A stretch of 20,623 nucleotides of DNA from positions 1-20,623 of the forward strand of contig QANT01000468.1 of the NCBI GenBank assembly GCA_003254885.1. The letters are read 5' to 3'. The position numbers and the translations under genes are program-made. The notes beneath the pieces were generated by a model, which did no database searches, was not told where the DNA came from, and saw nothing but the letters and a program-made list of their open reading frames with translations. Within the stretch, counting starts at the first letter, position 1; each line of letters begins with the position of its first letter. Positions 1 through 8,609 of this stretch are shown in pieces. The DNA comes from Purshia tridentata. Taxonomy: Eukaryota; Streptophyta; Magnoliopsida; Rosales; Rosaceae.

Positions 1-80
1 AGAGCGGCGAGGTCATCCAATTCACTTACTCAAACGCCTTCATGTACACCCTTGAATTTAAGTCCGCCAAGTTTTGCTAA
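1..80 (+). CDS. TPD1-like secreted protein, upstream tandem copy, 3' end only
   Basis: The window opens two bases into a lysine codon. The frame starting at base 3 encodes the last 25 residues of a TPD1-family protein, ending in SAKFC and a TAA stop at 78-80. All 80 bases match the intact copy at 11036-11115 without a difference, and homology continues into the 3' flank, so this is a true paralogous copy. Whether the rest of this gene is intact cannot be seen. Members of the family are secreted ligands; the founding Arabidopsis member acts with a receptor kinase in anther tapetum specification. The exact role of this paralogue is unknown. Confidence 0.85.
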   Translation, partial: SGEVIQFTYSNAFMYTLEFKSAKFC

Positions 81-740
81 GTTTGGAAGCCTCTCTCTCC
101 CGGCCCAGAACCAGATTGGATAATCATATAATAATAAAAATTACACAATAATTATATGTGACACCATGCAAATAAAGTAAAAATAATAGGGGCTTTTTAG
201 ATTATGTCCCTGAATAAAATTAAGTCTTCAATAAGACTTGGTGTAAGGTTCGAAACTTATTTAGTCCTTTATTATCCACATCAGCATTCATGGCTCATAT
301 TTATTAGTTTTTAAATATTTTTATTAGTTTATTAGTTTCAAAAATATCCTTGTTTATTAATTATTTTTTTATATCTCACGTTTGTAGCTAGTAATTTTAG
401 ATTGATTTATATTGATTGACTCCTTTGATGATGAAAGATAGTTGTACCTAAAAAAGCAAAATATACTAAAACCAAAATTAATGATTAAGATTAATAGTAA
501 ATTATTCATAACTCCCAATTTAGAGCTTGGTTAATTCAAAACCTCCACTTTTAAGGAAACTAATTCACAACCCTCTATTAGGCACTTAATCTAACTCTCC
601 TAAAACCCCCGGTTAACTAATACCCAACTAGTTTTGACCCCTTTTTTTAAATATTTCAATTATAACCCTAGGCAAAATATCAAAGACACATTTCTCTCTC
701 TCTCTCTCTCTCTTCCCCGGCATAGCTGTGCCGCTGTGTT
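1..740. repeat. Tandem segmental duplication, left copy
   Basis: This stretch aligns with 11036-11815 from the gene tail through the 3' flank. Shared landmarks include the stretch around 'gtccctgaataaaattaag' (about 205-230), a CT microsatellite (about 694-713) and a final match at 'agctgtgcc'. The flank has substitutions and small indels, whereas the coding tail is identical. The two sequences become unrelated after about 740 and 11815. Repeat period is about 11,035 bp. Confidence 0.9.
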
Positions 741-859
741 TTTTAAATAGTATAAAAGTCATGCATTATTCAATCACGATTTTTATAGAGTTTTTAAATG
801 TCTATGAAAATTTGGTGGTATTCAATTAAAATTTTTAACAAGTACCTACAAAACTCTAA
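741..859. other. AT-rich intergenic DNA, possibly part of an older MITE
   Basis: No gene is visible. This segment, together with 1334 to about 1440, looks like one older AT-rich repeat split by the Harbinger-like MITE: both sides carry related 'tacaaaactc'-type words in opposite orientation. I could not define its ends. Confidence 0.3.
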
Positions 860-1330
860 CCTGTTTGGTTCAAGCTTTGGAAGCTTGGAAATGGAAAATT
901 AATTCTATTTTCATGTTTGATAAGTGCAGGGAAGGGAAATAGTTTCCTAATTCAAGAGAATCTGATGCCCCTATTGAGGGAAATATAATACTCTTGCTCA
1001 ACCTTGGGTTTTGTTTTCCCCTCTCTTAGGAAAGCATTTATTACATGTTTTTTAGACTAATTTATCATTACCAATTTTTTAAAATTTCAAATCTAACCAA
1101 CCATTTATTACATAACATTTTTATACTCATAGGATATAATTGGAAAATTGGATAATTTTTATTTCTTATTCCTACACTTACCAAATATGAGAATGGAAAT
1201 GAAAAGGTAATTCTTGTTTACTTTCTTAACGTTACCAAACGCAATAATGAGAATTTTACATTCCTTTTATTCTGGAAAATACATAGGAAATCAATTCCTG
1301 GGAAATCAATTTTGTGAATCAAACGGGCCC
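860..1330. mobile_element. Harbinger/Tourist-like MITE
   Basis: The left end reads CCTGTTTGGTTCA and the reverse complement of the right end reads GGGCCCGTTTGATTCA; these match at 11 of 13 aligned positions. A TAA trinucleotide flanks both sides (857-859 and 1331-1333), the target duplication expected for PIF/Harbinger elements. The left terminus lacks the GGG seen on the right. There is no coding capacity, which fits a non-autonomous MITE. An hAT origin is less likely because no 8-bp duplication is seen. Confidence 0.6.
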
Positions 1331-1333
1331 TAA

Positions 1334-1755
1334 TAGTATTCATAAAGTCGCTCATTCACTTTCAATAATTTTATTAAATGGTGGAGTTTTGTAGTACTTT
1401 GAGGTGTGAGACATAAATACCAAAGAACTCCATGCCTCCCCAAAAGATTTATGGGGATTTCATTTCTCCAGCAACTGCTCAACCAACTAAATGCACCTTC
1501 TTTCACTGCACCTTCTTTTTAAGTGTGCTTACTATACACACTAAATTATTGTAATTAATTAGTTCAAGAAATTAATAAGGCAGGTTGGGACAATAAGTTA
1601 AGAATACAATAGATTTAAGGTTTAATTCAAAAAAAGATATCATAATTATTCTAATATTAGGATGGATTGAGGGTTTTCCTTAAAAAAATAAAAAAATAAA
1701 AATGCAAAGATAGATTGAAGGCTACTAACCAAAATTTTAGGATTAATTAGGATGT
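1334..1755. other. Intergenic DNA without recognisable gene
   Basis: AT-rich sequence between the Harbinger-like MITE and the copia-1 LTR. I see no conserved coding frame, RNA gene or clear repeat beyond the possible MITE remnant at its start. Confidence 0.5.
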
Positions 1756-1930
1756 TGTTGTAAAAGATATGACAGTAGGGTTTTTGAGGCAGAGAAAATA
1801 TGTCTGTTCTCTTATTCATTCATGGATATATATCCTTATATAGGTGGGGTTTACACAAGTATTAATAAATAACAAATAAGTCCTACAACTATTTACAGGA
1901 ATAGCCACACAAATAAAAGTATTTACAACA
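1756..1930 (-). repeat. copia-1 3' LTR (minus strand)
   Basis: Read on the minus strand, it begins TGTTGTAAATAC immediately after a purine tract ending GGGAG and ends TTTTACAACA. These are the TG...CA borders and polypurine context of an LTR retrotransposon. It contains a TATA-like 'ctatataagg' box. At 175 bp it is short, as in many Ty1/copia elements. The matching 5' LTR is absent because the element is truncated near 9890. Confidence 0.75.
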
Positions 1931-1941
1931 CTCCCTTTTAA
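1931..1941 (-). other. copia-1 polypurine tract
   Basis: The minus strand reads TTAAAAGGGAG directly abutting the LTR TGTTG. This is the expected plus-strand primer site of a retrotransposon and supports the LTR border. Confidence 0.65.
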
Positions 1942-2269
1942 ATATTTTATGTCATTAGTGTTGTCTCTGCTATGTGCTTAATAAGTTGCCTTGTCAAAAC
2001 CTTGCGAGATAATAAAAACCCTGTGGGAACAAAAAAACCCTGGTCGAAGGAGAAAAAAGTACACCGCGCGTGAGTGTGGACTTTTCATATCAAGACCTCG
2101 GAAGTAGGTGAAGTGATCTCATAGTATATCATTGGGAGTAGAATGCATTAGTTACTACACCAAAACCTTGCCTAATAAACCCAATGGGACAAACCTGTGG
2201 TCGAAGGGAAAAAGATGAGCAAATGCATATATATCTAATCGAGGCATCTTTAGGATGCTATATGAGTGG
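1942..2269 (-). mobile_element. copia-1 3' non-coding region, distal part
   Basis: Non-coding DNA between the pol remnant and the LTR, interrupted by hAT-like element 1. It holds two degenerate copies (about 1996-2058 and 2161-2213) of a motif 'aaaccttgc...gtgggacaaa...ggtcgaagg'. A third copy lies at about 3655-3712 beyond the hAT-like element. Triplication of this motif suggests local tandem expansion inside the copia 3' region before the hAT-like element entered. Confidence 0.6.
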
Positions 2270-2277
2270 GGTGACCT
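2270..2277. repeat. Target-site duplication, left, of hAT-like element 1
   Basis: GGTGACCT here pairs with GATGACCA at 3630-3637, six of eight bases matching, as expected for an old 8-bp hAT duplication. Confidence 0.5.
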
Positions 2278-3629
2278 AGGGCTGGGTCGATTTGACCGAA
2301 AAACCGAAAACCGTTCCGAAACTTGTGCTACCGATACCGAAGAAACCGGAACCGAGACACCAATAACCGAACCGAACCGAAATATCGGTTCCGGTTTCGG
2401 TTCCGATCTCGGTTCCTAGAATCCAAAACCGTTGGTTTACCGAACCGAACCGAGTATATACGAATTTAATCTTCAAATTTATATATTTATACATATTTAA
2501 CATTTTAGATAATGAAATTAACATTTTAAATTTAAAGCCATATATTTTCAGGGTTTAGGGTTTAGGGTTTAGAATTTAGAGTTTAAAACCATGAAAATAT
2601 TACATGTATTAAACCCTATATATTTCTAGTATAATTTGATATCAATTAATAATTATAAAACAACCTATCTTACAAGTTTGAAGTTACAACTTAATAACTT
2701 ATATAATTATATATTAATATTTATTAAAACTAAAAAAATGTCAAACCCGAAATTAGAATTACTAAATTAAAGAGGGCCCACTTATTAGATTAGTCTCTTT
2801 ATTTTGGCCGGTTACTCAATTAGTCAATTAGGTTAGTAAACTTAGTATTGCGTCAATTTCAAAACCACTCATTCACTCACCACTCACCAGCCTATCTTCT
2901 TTGCCTGCGCCGACACCCACCTAACAAACACAAATTTCTCTCTTCTTCTCTGCTTCTCTCAGGATCCATCTCTCACTCACTATCTCTCGCTCGCTAGATC
3001 TCGCTCTCTTTTGCTCTCTGTCTTTCACTCATTCTCTCTCGCTCTCTGTATCTCGCTCGCTCACTCTCCCTCTCTATCTCTCACTCGATCTCTCTCTCTC
3101 TCACTCGATCTCTCTCTCTTCTATGTCTCTCACTTGACCTCTCTCTCTTCTCTGTCTCTCAAGAGTGAAGTCGCCACCAGACTCACCACCACCATGGTAA
3201 ATGTCTCGTCTTTGATCTGAGATTGAAATTAGGGTATAAAATTTTCAATTGGGATTTCGAATTAAGTTTACAAATTGGGGGATTATGTTTCAAATTATTG
3301 GGTTAGATGGTTTAGGGTATTCAAATTAGAGTTTTAATTAAATTGGGGATTTTGAAATTAAGGTTTTAAATTGGGGGTTTAAAAGTGGGGGTTCTAAAAT
3401 TGGGGTTATAGGGTTAGGGATTTTGAATTATGGTTTCTGAAATTGGGGGTTTTAAATTACGGTAAAAGCCCAATTCGAGCCAAACCGTACCGGATTCTCA
3501 GTATGACCGGAGTTTGGTTTACCGAAGTTTGGTTTCGATATCGGTCACCGTTTGTGGCTAACCGGAGAGTTCGGCTCGGTATCAGTACTATAGGTTTCGG
3601 CTCGATTCGGCTCGGTTACCCACCCCTTG
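2278..3629. mobile_element. Non-autonomous hAT-like element 1 (1352 bp)
   Basis: The left end reads AGGGCTGGGT and the reverse complement of the right end reads CAAGGGGTGGGT, like hAT terminal repeats. Degenerate 8-bp duplications flank it. Both ends carry dense subterminal words of the ACCGAACCGAA type (2300-2450 and 3470-3620), a typical transposase-binding architecture. The interior has a CT-rich leader-like tract (about 2925-3180) ending at CACCATGGTAAAT, where an ATG is followed at once by a possible splice donor. No transposase is present. The element interrupts the copia-1 3' region. Confidence 0.65.
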
Positions 3630-3637
3630 GATGACCA
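3630..3637. repeat. Target-site duplication, right, of hAT-like element 1
   Basis: GATGACCA, partner of 2270-2277, after which the copia-1 3' region resumes. Confidence 0.5.
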
Positions 3638-4029
3638 TGCCAAAATGTGCCTATTAAAACCTTGCTAGATAACAAAACATAGTGGGACAAAATAACTCTG
3701 AATGAAGGACAAAAAAGTATGCCTTGAGACAAATACCCTGATATCAACTCCCCCTGAAGGCTATATCCTATGTAAATCAGACCATCTACGCAAGCCAATA
3801 TACCTCAAACATATTTTAAGAATGTGGACTTTGGCAGTGACTTGGAGAATTGTCTTGAGATCGGATCTGTTTGACTTTAATCTTCTCATGCACTTGTTGC
3901 TGATGGTTGAAGAAGAACTTTGGTGGTGTTGTCTCCTTTGATGAAACCTATCTTCATCTGCTAGATGCAAGCGGCATTATCTTATGAGATAATGGTTGGT
4001 TCACTAGTGGTCGAATGCAGCCCACACGT
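3638..4029 (-). pseudogene. copia-1 pol fragment: RNase H C-terminus and 3' end
   Basis: On the minus strand, from high to low coordinate, readable words in shifting frames are CGLHSTTSEPTII, DNAACI, IGFIKGDNT, KFFFNHQQQ and IKVKQIRSQDN. They match the RNase H tail of Ty1/copia polyproteins (family pattern EDNAACI...GYIKGD...KFF...QIRS.DN). Several in-frame stops and at least two frameshifts show that it is dead. A purine-rich GGGGGAGTTG stretch and the third 'aaaccttgc' motif follow. LTR-A split this fragment from the rest of pol: the TCGL codons join across the insertion. Confidence 0.8.
4025..4029. repeat. Target-site duplication, left, of solo LTR-A
   Basis: CACGT, identical to 5613-5617. 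The copia RNase H reading resumes in register when LTR-A and one copy are removed. Confidence 0.8.
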
Positions 4030-5612
4030 TGTTCGCTTGTTTTTCGCCAAGGTTGGCCAAAAGCAACACTTTGGTCTGTTTTTGTGTAAGTGCAGGGCAT
4101 GTCATTGTCAAGCCAAGTTTTGACCTGGTCGGAATGAAATTGTGATTGAAGTAGGTTATTGCGCCGAATTGATTCTTATCATACGATTGATTAGCCAAGC
4201 TAGGAACCACTCTTGGCCTAGGTTGTTTTCAAGCCTCGGGGACAAGGCCTTTGTAACAAACAATCAATAGAAAGATGGACTGAATTGAAAACGTAAATAA
4301 ATTTTTTAAGTAAATTGCAAGCAATGTAAAGTGCATTAAATTAAAGGAAATTGAATAACAAGGACTTAAAGTAAAGGAAATTGGAAATAAAGTGCAGAAA
4401 AGTTAAAAGTGATTGTATTGAAATTAAATTGAAAAGCAAGAACAATAAGTAGAGTACTTAAAAGTAAATAGATACTAAGAGCTTAGTATAGCAAAAACTA
4501 AAGAAAACTTAAAAGCACTTTTAACAGTAACAACTAAAAAAATTGAAAGCAAAAGAACTTTGAGAGAAATTCTTGATAATTTTTGTTGTTTGTCTGTGTA
4601 GAGAGCCCTCTTCTTCTCTTGAATGCATGTATTTATAGGGCTAGCTAGGCAATGGACCAAAACTTGGCCTAGAATTACATTTAGACTCCTAATTCGAATG
4701 GGATTTGAACTCTCTTGAATCCGAAATTCAACTAAATTCTTCCTTGACAACCACATGATCTTGAGCATTGATGACCGATCAGAATTCTTTCCAAACTTGG
4801 ACTCTTTATTTGAATGTCTTAACTTCTTGCTTCAACTGAGATGCTTAGTCTCCAAGACTTTCTGAATTCTTCCTTTGGGTGGATCTGAGTTGATCTTGCA
4901 TTTAATTCATGAAAGAAAATTCTTAACTTGGACGGAGCCATTTATTGGCTACAAAACTTCCATCAATGAGCCTTGGACTTATCTGGACTAAAAGGTCTCT
5001 TGATAAAGTCAACCCGGCCTTAAAATAAACCATAATCATTCTTTTGCTCCGTAAAATTAATAAATTGGCCCTTTTAATTACAAATAATAAATAAAATAGT
5101 TTGGTCTTTACTTATTCCAGTTGGGCCTTTTTTATGGTGTACCACTATCAATCAGCCTCTTAGAGGCCTTGCTTGCCGCTCACATATAGACATCTTCATT
5201 CAGCCTCATATAGGCATTTTCACTCGACCTCATATAAGCATTTTCACCCGACCTCATATAAGCATTTTCACCTGGCCTCATGGTTGGGTGAAATAATGTT
5301 ATCTGGGTTGAGTACAAGGTTTTTGGGTGTGGAAAATTATGGGCGGATCAAAGAATTGAGAAAATGCAATTCGGGAAAAATAACTAATATTTTGGGCATC
5401 AAGATAGCTCGGATAGAATTATAGAATAAAGGCCAGATGAACTATATAGAATGAGCCCAGATAAAATTAGGAGACTGAGGCCGAACGAATTTTATGGACT
5501 TTGGGTAGCTGTTTCATATTTCCTTCCAAAGAGGGTAGGTTGGCTTCTATTTCTCATACTCTACCTTCTCCAATCACTTTGCCATCATAAGTGCCAATTT
5601 ATGGCCCAAACA
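4030..5612 (-). mobile_element. Solo LTR-A (1583 bp), inserted in copia-1
   Basis: Read on the minus strand it starts TGTTTGGGCC and ends AAGCGAACA, giving TG...CA borders with a perfect CACGT duplication outside. A TATA-like box (minus strand TATAAAT, plus 4631-4637) is followed by a long AT-rich transcribed-looking tract. No internal gag-pol is present, so it is best explained as a solo LTR left by LTR-LTR recombination. Style and words such as AACCTAGGC near the 3' part resemble LTR-B (16331-17293). The superfamily (gypsy or copia) cannot be assigned from the LTR alone. Confidence 0.75.
5176..5285. repeat. 24-bp minisatellite inside LTR-A
   Basis: About four and a half copies of a 24-bp unit of the form 'cctcatataagcattttcac' plus four bases. 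Because 24 is a multiple of three, a chance plus-strand ORF shows an eight-residue repeat (SYKHFHPT). It is not evidence for a protein. Confidence 0.75.
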
Positions 5613-5617
5613 CACGT
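5613..5617. repeat. Target-site duplication, right, of solo LTR-A
   Basis: CACGT, the exact partner of 4025-4029. Confidence 0.8.
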
Positions 5618-6566
5618 AATTCGAACATGCTTGGTAATGGCTCTCAGCCATATACATTCACGAACTGCCTCGTGAAGAACTAGAATCTCAACATGATTCG
5701 AAAAGGTAGCAACAAAGGTTAGTTTTGTAGACCTCCAAGATATTGCTATATTCCCAATGGTAAAGACATAACCAGTTTGGGAACGTGTCTTATGCGAGTT
5801 TGATTAATAACCTACGTCAGCAAATCCAATAAGGCATGCATCATATATGTCATAGAATAAGGATAGAATAAGCTCATATCTGTCATACCTCTAAGGTAGC
5901 GGAAAATGTTTTTTATGCTATTCTAGTGGCAGCGTGTTAGCGCAGGACTATATCTAGCTAGCAAGTTCATAGCAAATGAGATGTCTGGTCTAGTGCACTG
6001 AAACAAGTACAATAATGCGCCTATTGCACTCAGATATGGAACTTATGGTGCCAATACCTCTTTGTTATCATATGCGAGACGAAACGGATCCTTCTTAGGA
6101 TTTGGACTACGGACAATCATGGGCGTGCACGAAGGCTTCGCTTTTTCCTCTTTAAATCGCCTTAACATCTTCTGGATATTATTCAATTGATGGACCAAAA
6201 TCTCATCTGCACGGTGCTCGAGCTCTAGGCTGAGACAAAAATTCGTTCTCCCAAGATCTTTTGTCTCAAATTCTGACCTCAGGTGCTTAACAGTCTCATT
6301 AATCTCTTCAGGAGCACTGATTAGGTTTATGTCATCTACATAAACAGCCATAATACTAAATCCAGAACTTGTTTTCTTAATAAACACGCATGGGCACAGT
6401 TCATTTTTCACATACCTTTTTCTGATCAAATATTCACTTAGACGGTTATATCACATCTGTCTGGATTTGTTTCAATTCATAAAGTGAATGCCTCAAACTA
6501 ATGGAGAGTGTGTTCCGTGATCTGGAACTATTAGCAAAGGGTATCTTAATTAAGTCCTTTAGGAAC

Positions 6567-6570
<4 letters not shown>
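5618..6570 (-). pseudogene. copia-1 pol fragment: RT palm to RNase H
   Basis: Part of a Ty1/copia reverse transcriptase, copying element RNA to DNA in virus-like particles. A 128-residue open stretch (6043-6429) contains CPCVFIKK, then the catalytic AVYVDDINLIS (YVDD at 6331-6342), then FETKDLG and a degenerate LGL/I.H motif (LSLELEH). Further along are CTRPDISFAMNLLARYS, IFRYLRGMTDM and the start of RNase H (VATFSNHVEILVLHEA, RECIWLRAITKHV). Upstream of the palm, LRHSLYELKQ matches the family LR.SLYGLKQ motif. Stops such as the one after NSS-rich sequence near 6530, and frameshifts near 5800-5850, make it a pseudogene. Confidence 0.85.

Positions 6571-6601
<31 letters not shown>
6571..6601. 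repeat. (AT)n tract at left edge of MITE pair
   Basis: About 31 bp of AT dinucleotide. The copia reading around it shows that the target was the ATATAT in a run of Ile-Tyr-Met codons, so the tract probably grew from the TA target or its duplication. Confidence 0.7.
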
Positions 6602-6604
<3 letters not shown>

Positions 6605-7021
6605 GGAGGCTACAATGTGGGAATCCCACAAATTTCTAGTTTGTGGGATCCCCTTTGTGGGGCCCACACGAGTTGTTTTGTGTCGATCCGAACTGGTTCA
6701 TTTTTTACATCTCTATTGATAGATCATCCTTGCAATAAATTAGCCAAATCGGAAATCATTTGCCTATTTAACTTTGACCAAACAAGTAGACGGTTTCATA
6801 AAAAAATTTGGTTCGTCCATTTGTTTGGTCAAAGTTAAATAGGCAAATGGTTTCCGATTTGGCTAATTTTTTGCAAGGATGATCTATCAATGGAGATGTA
6901 AAACATGAACGGTTCGAATCGATACAAAACAACTCGTGTGGGTCCCACAAGGGGGATCCCACAAACTAGAAATTTGTGGGTAATTAAAAATTTGTGGGAT
7001 CCCCACATTGTAGCCTCCCTG
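6602..7021. mobile_element. Foldback MITE copy 1 (about 420 bp)
   Basis: Starts CAGGGAGGCTACAATGTGG and ends with its inverse. Almost the whole element is two inverted arms of about 190-200 bp around a short asymmetric centre (about 6790-6822: 'gtagacggtttcat...ttcgtccat'). The right arm carries a small extra tandem segment of the 'aatttgtggg' word near 6971-7000. There is no coding capacity. It interrupts copia-1 RT. Candidate superfamily is TA-target Tc1/mariner-like or a foldback Mutator; the AT-rich target hides the true duplication length. Confidence 0.8.
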
Positions 7022-7037
7022 TATATATATATATATA
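7022..7037. repeat. (TA)8 spacer between two foldback MITEs
   Basis: Sixteen bases of TA dinucleotide separating the two foldback elements, and the symmetry axis of the pair. Confidence 0.8.
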
Positions 7038-7425
7038 CAGGGAGGCTACAATGTGGGAATCCCACAAATTTCTAGTTTGTGGGATCCCCCTTGTGGGGCC
7101 CACACGAGTTGTTTTGTATCGATCCGAACCGTTCACTTTTTACATCTCCATTGATAGATCATCCTTTCAAAAAATTAGCCAAATCGGAAACCATTTGCCT
7201 ATTTAACTTTGACCAAACAAATGGACGAACCAAATATTTTTTATGAAACCGTCTACTTGTTTGGTCAAAGTTAAATAGGCAAATGATTTCCGATTTGGCT
7301 AATTTATTGCAAGGATGATCTATCAATGGAGATGTAAAAAATGAATGGTTCTGATCGACACAAAACAACTCGTGTGGGCCCCACAAACTAGAAGTTTGTG
7401 AGAATTCCACAATGGAGCCTTGCTG
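7038..7425. mobile_element. Foldback MITE copy 2, inverted relative to copy 1
   Basis: The same foldback family as 6602-7021, about 388 bp. Its asymmetric centre reads as the reverse complement of the centre of copy 1 ('atggacgaaccaaat...atgaaaccgtctac'). Arm-specific variants also pair outer with outer ('gtgtcgatc', 'gcaataaattagcc') and inner with inner ('gtatcgatc', 'aaaaaattagcc'). Copy 2 is therefore an inverted copy of copy 1, not a random second insertion of unknown relation. The outer right arm is more decayed and lacks about 30 bp. Confidence 0.8.
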
Positions 7426-7436
7426 TATATATATAT

Positions 7437-8601
7437 CTCTCTGTATCAAGATCCCTATAAAGATAAGCTGTGACCACATCCATAAGCTGTATATTCAGTT
7501 ATTTGGAGACTACCCAACTGATAAGATAGTGGAACGTTATGACGTTCATTATGGGAGAACACGTCTCCTCGTAATCAATCCTAGGGTGTTGAGAAAGTCC
7601 TTGCGCCAAGCCTTGTATCTCACAATCACGTTTTTCTCATTACGCTTCCTTACAAATACCCATTTAAGTTCTACAAGTTTAACATGGGGAGGTGTAGGGA
7701 CGGCAGGTCCAAACAGTTTTTGCATTGTCAAGGAATCTATTTCAGCCTGGATTGCATTTTTCCTTTTTAGCCAGTAGTCTCGACGTTGACATTCATCAAC
7801 GGAGTGAGGTTCGATGTCATTGCTGATTATTGTTTTGGTAGCTAACACAAATACAACTACATCATTGATGATAATCTTATTTCGATTTAAGATCTCACTT
7901 AAGCATGCATAAATTATCGAGATTTCTTTGTTCTTGTGAGTGGGTTCAGATGTTGGAGCATCCCCCAACACTATTTTTTCTAGGACGGACCCATAATCCG
8001 GAACTATCTTGTGAGATGGATGATTGAGATTTCGATTTCAAGAGGATTCATTTGTGCCAAATTTATCCTCTTTTGAGGATAAGAATCCTTCAAACCTAGT
8101 GGTCTATCTCACTTCTGGGTAAAGACATATGATTGGTTAGCCACCATGGCCGTACCTCGTCCATCTAAGACTACACATCCTACGGGGACGACACATCCTA
8201 CAGGGATGACAAGTCCTACAGGGACGAATATCCTTGCAGGCATATTTGCAGCAGGTATATGTGATCTCGTGACTTTAGCTAGATCACAGAAAGCGTCTGG
8301 CTACACTCTGTAGATTTATAATTCTCCGCACTAAATTATCATATTTTTGGGGATTGAGATGAGACATAGTGGCGACATTCCACGTCAATTCACATTATTG
8401 ATCAGGAACAATGACGTTCTTATATCCTCGTAACGACGGGAATACTTTTTCATCAAAGTGACAATCCGCAAATCTGGCGGTAAAGAGATCACTTATCTCG
8501 GGCTCTAAAAAGGGTATAATTGATGGGGATTCATAAACGACTCATCCTTCATTGAGAGCCTAATTTTGTACATTTTAGTGGCGTAATTTGCACTAAACTA
8601 C
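7437..8601 (-). pseudogene. copia-1 pol fragment: integrase C-terminal part, linker and RT N-terminus
   Basis: From high to low coordinate on the minus strand: ESPSIIPFLEP and FTARFADCHFDEKVFPSL (post-integrase region), SHIPAANMPA with a VPVG hexapeptide repeat, then a 140-residue open stretch (7549-7971) with EPHSVDECQRRDYW, AIQAEIDSL and KWVFVRKRNEKN. These are the hallmarks of the copia RT N-terminal domain. It continues in another frame with YLISW and QLMDVVTAYLY before the MITE insertion. Downstream codons for Tyr-Met-Lys-Val-Pro lie beyond 6571, proving continuity. Multiple stops make it non-functional. Confidence 0.85.
8173..8240. repeat. 18-bp tandem repeat in copia-1 linker
   Basis: About three and a half copies of an 18-bp unit like 'cacatcctacggggacga'. 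On the minus strand it encodes a six-residue repeat of the CVVPVG type, within the flexible linker between integrase and RT where length variation is common. Confidence 0.7.
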
Positions 8602-8609
8602 TGTCACAG
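8602..8609. repeat. Target-site duplication, left, of hAT-like element 2
   Basis: TGTCACAG, pairing with TGTGACAA at 9724-9731 at six of eight positions. Confidence 0.5.

Noticed and set aside
2549..2573. Three telomere-like TTTAGGG units
   Set aside because: Only three copies inside an AT-rich hAT-like element whose interior elsewhere has similar 'tagggttt' words; too short to call an interstitial telomere.
3011..3220. 69-residue plus-strand ORF rich in Ser and Leu
   Set aside because: It is a translation of the CT-rich low-complexity leader tract inside hAT-like element 1 and has no domain.
5173..5424. 83-residue ORF with an eight-residue repeat
   Set aside because: The repeat is the 24-bp minisatellite of LTR-A read in frame, not a protein family.
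6501..7479. Several ORFs with GIP-VGPTRVV words on both strands
   Set aside because: They are translations of the foldback MITE arms; the same palindromic DNA yields similar peptides in both orientations.
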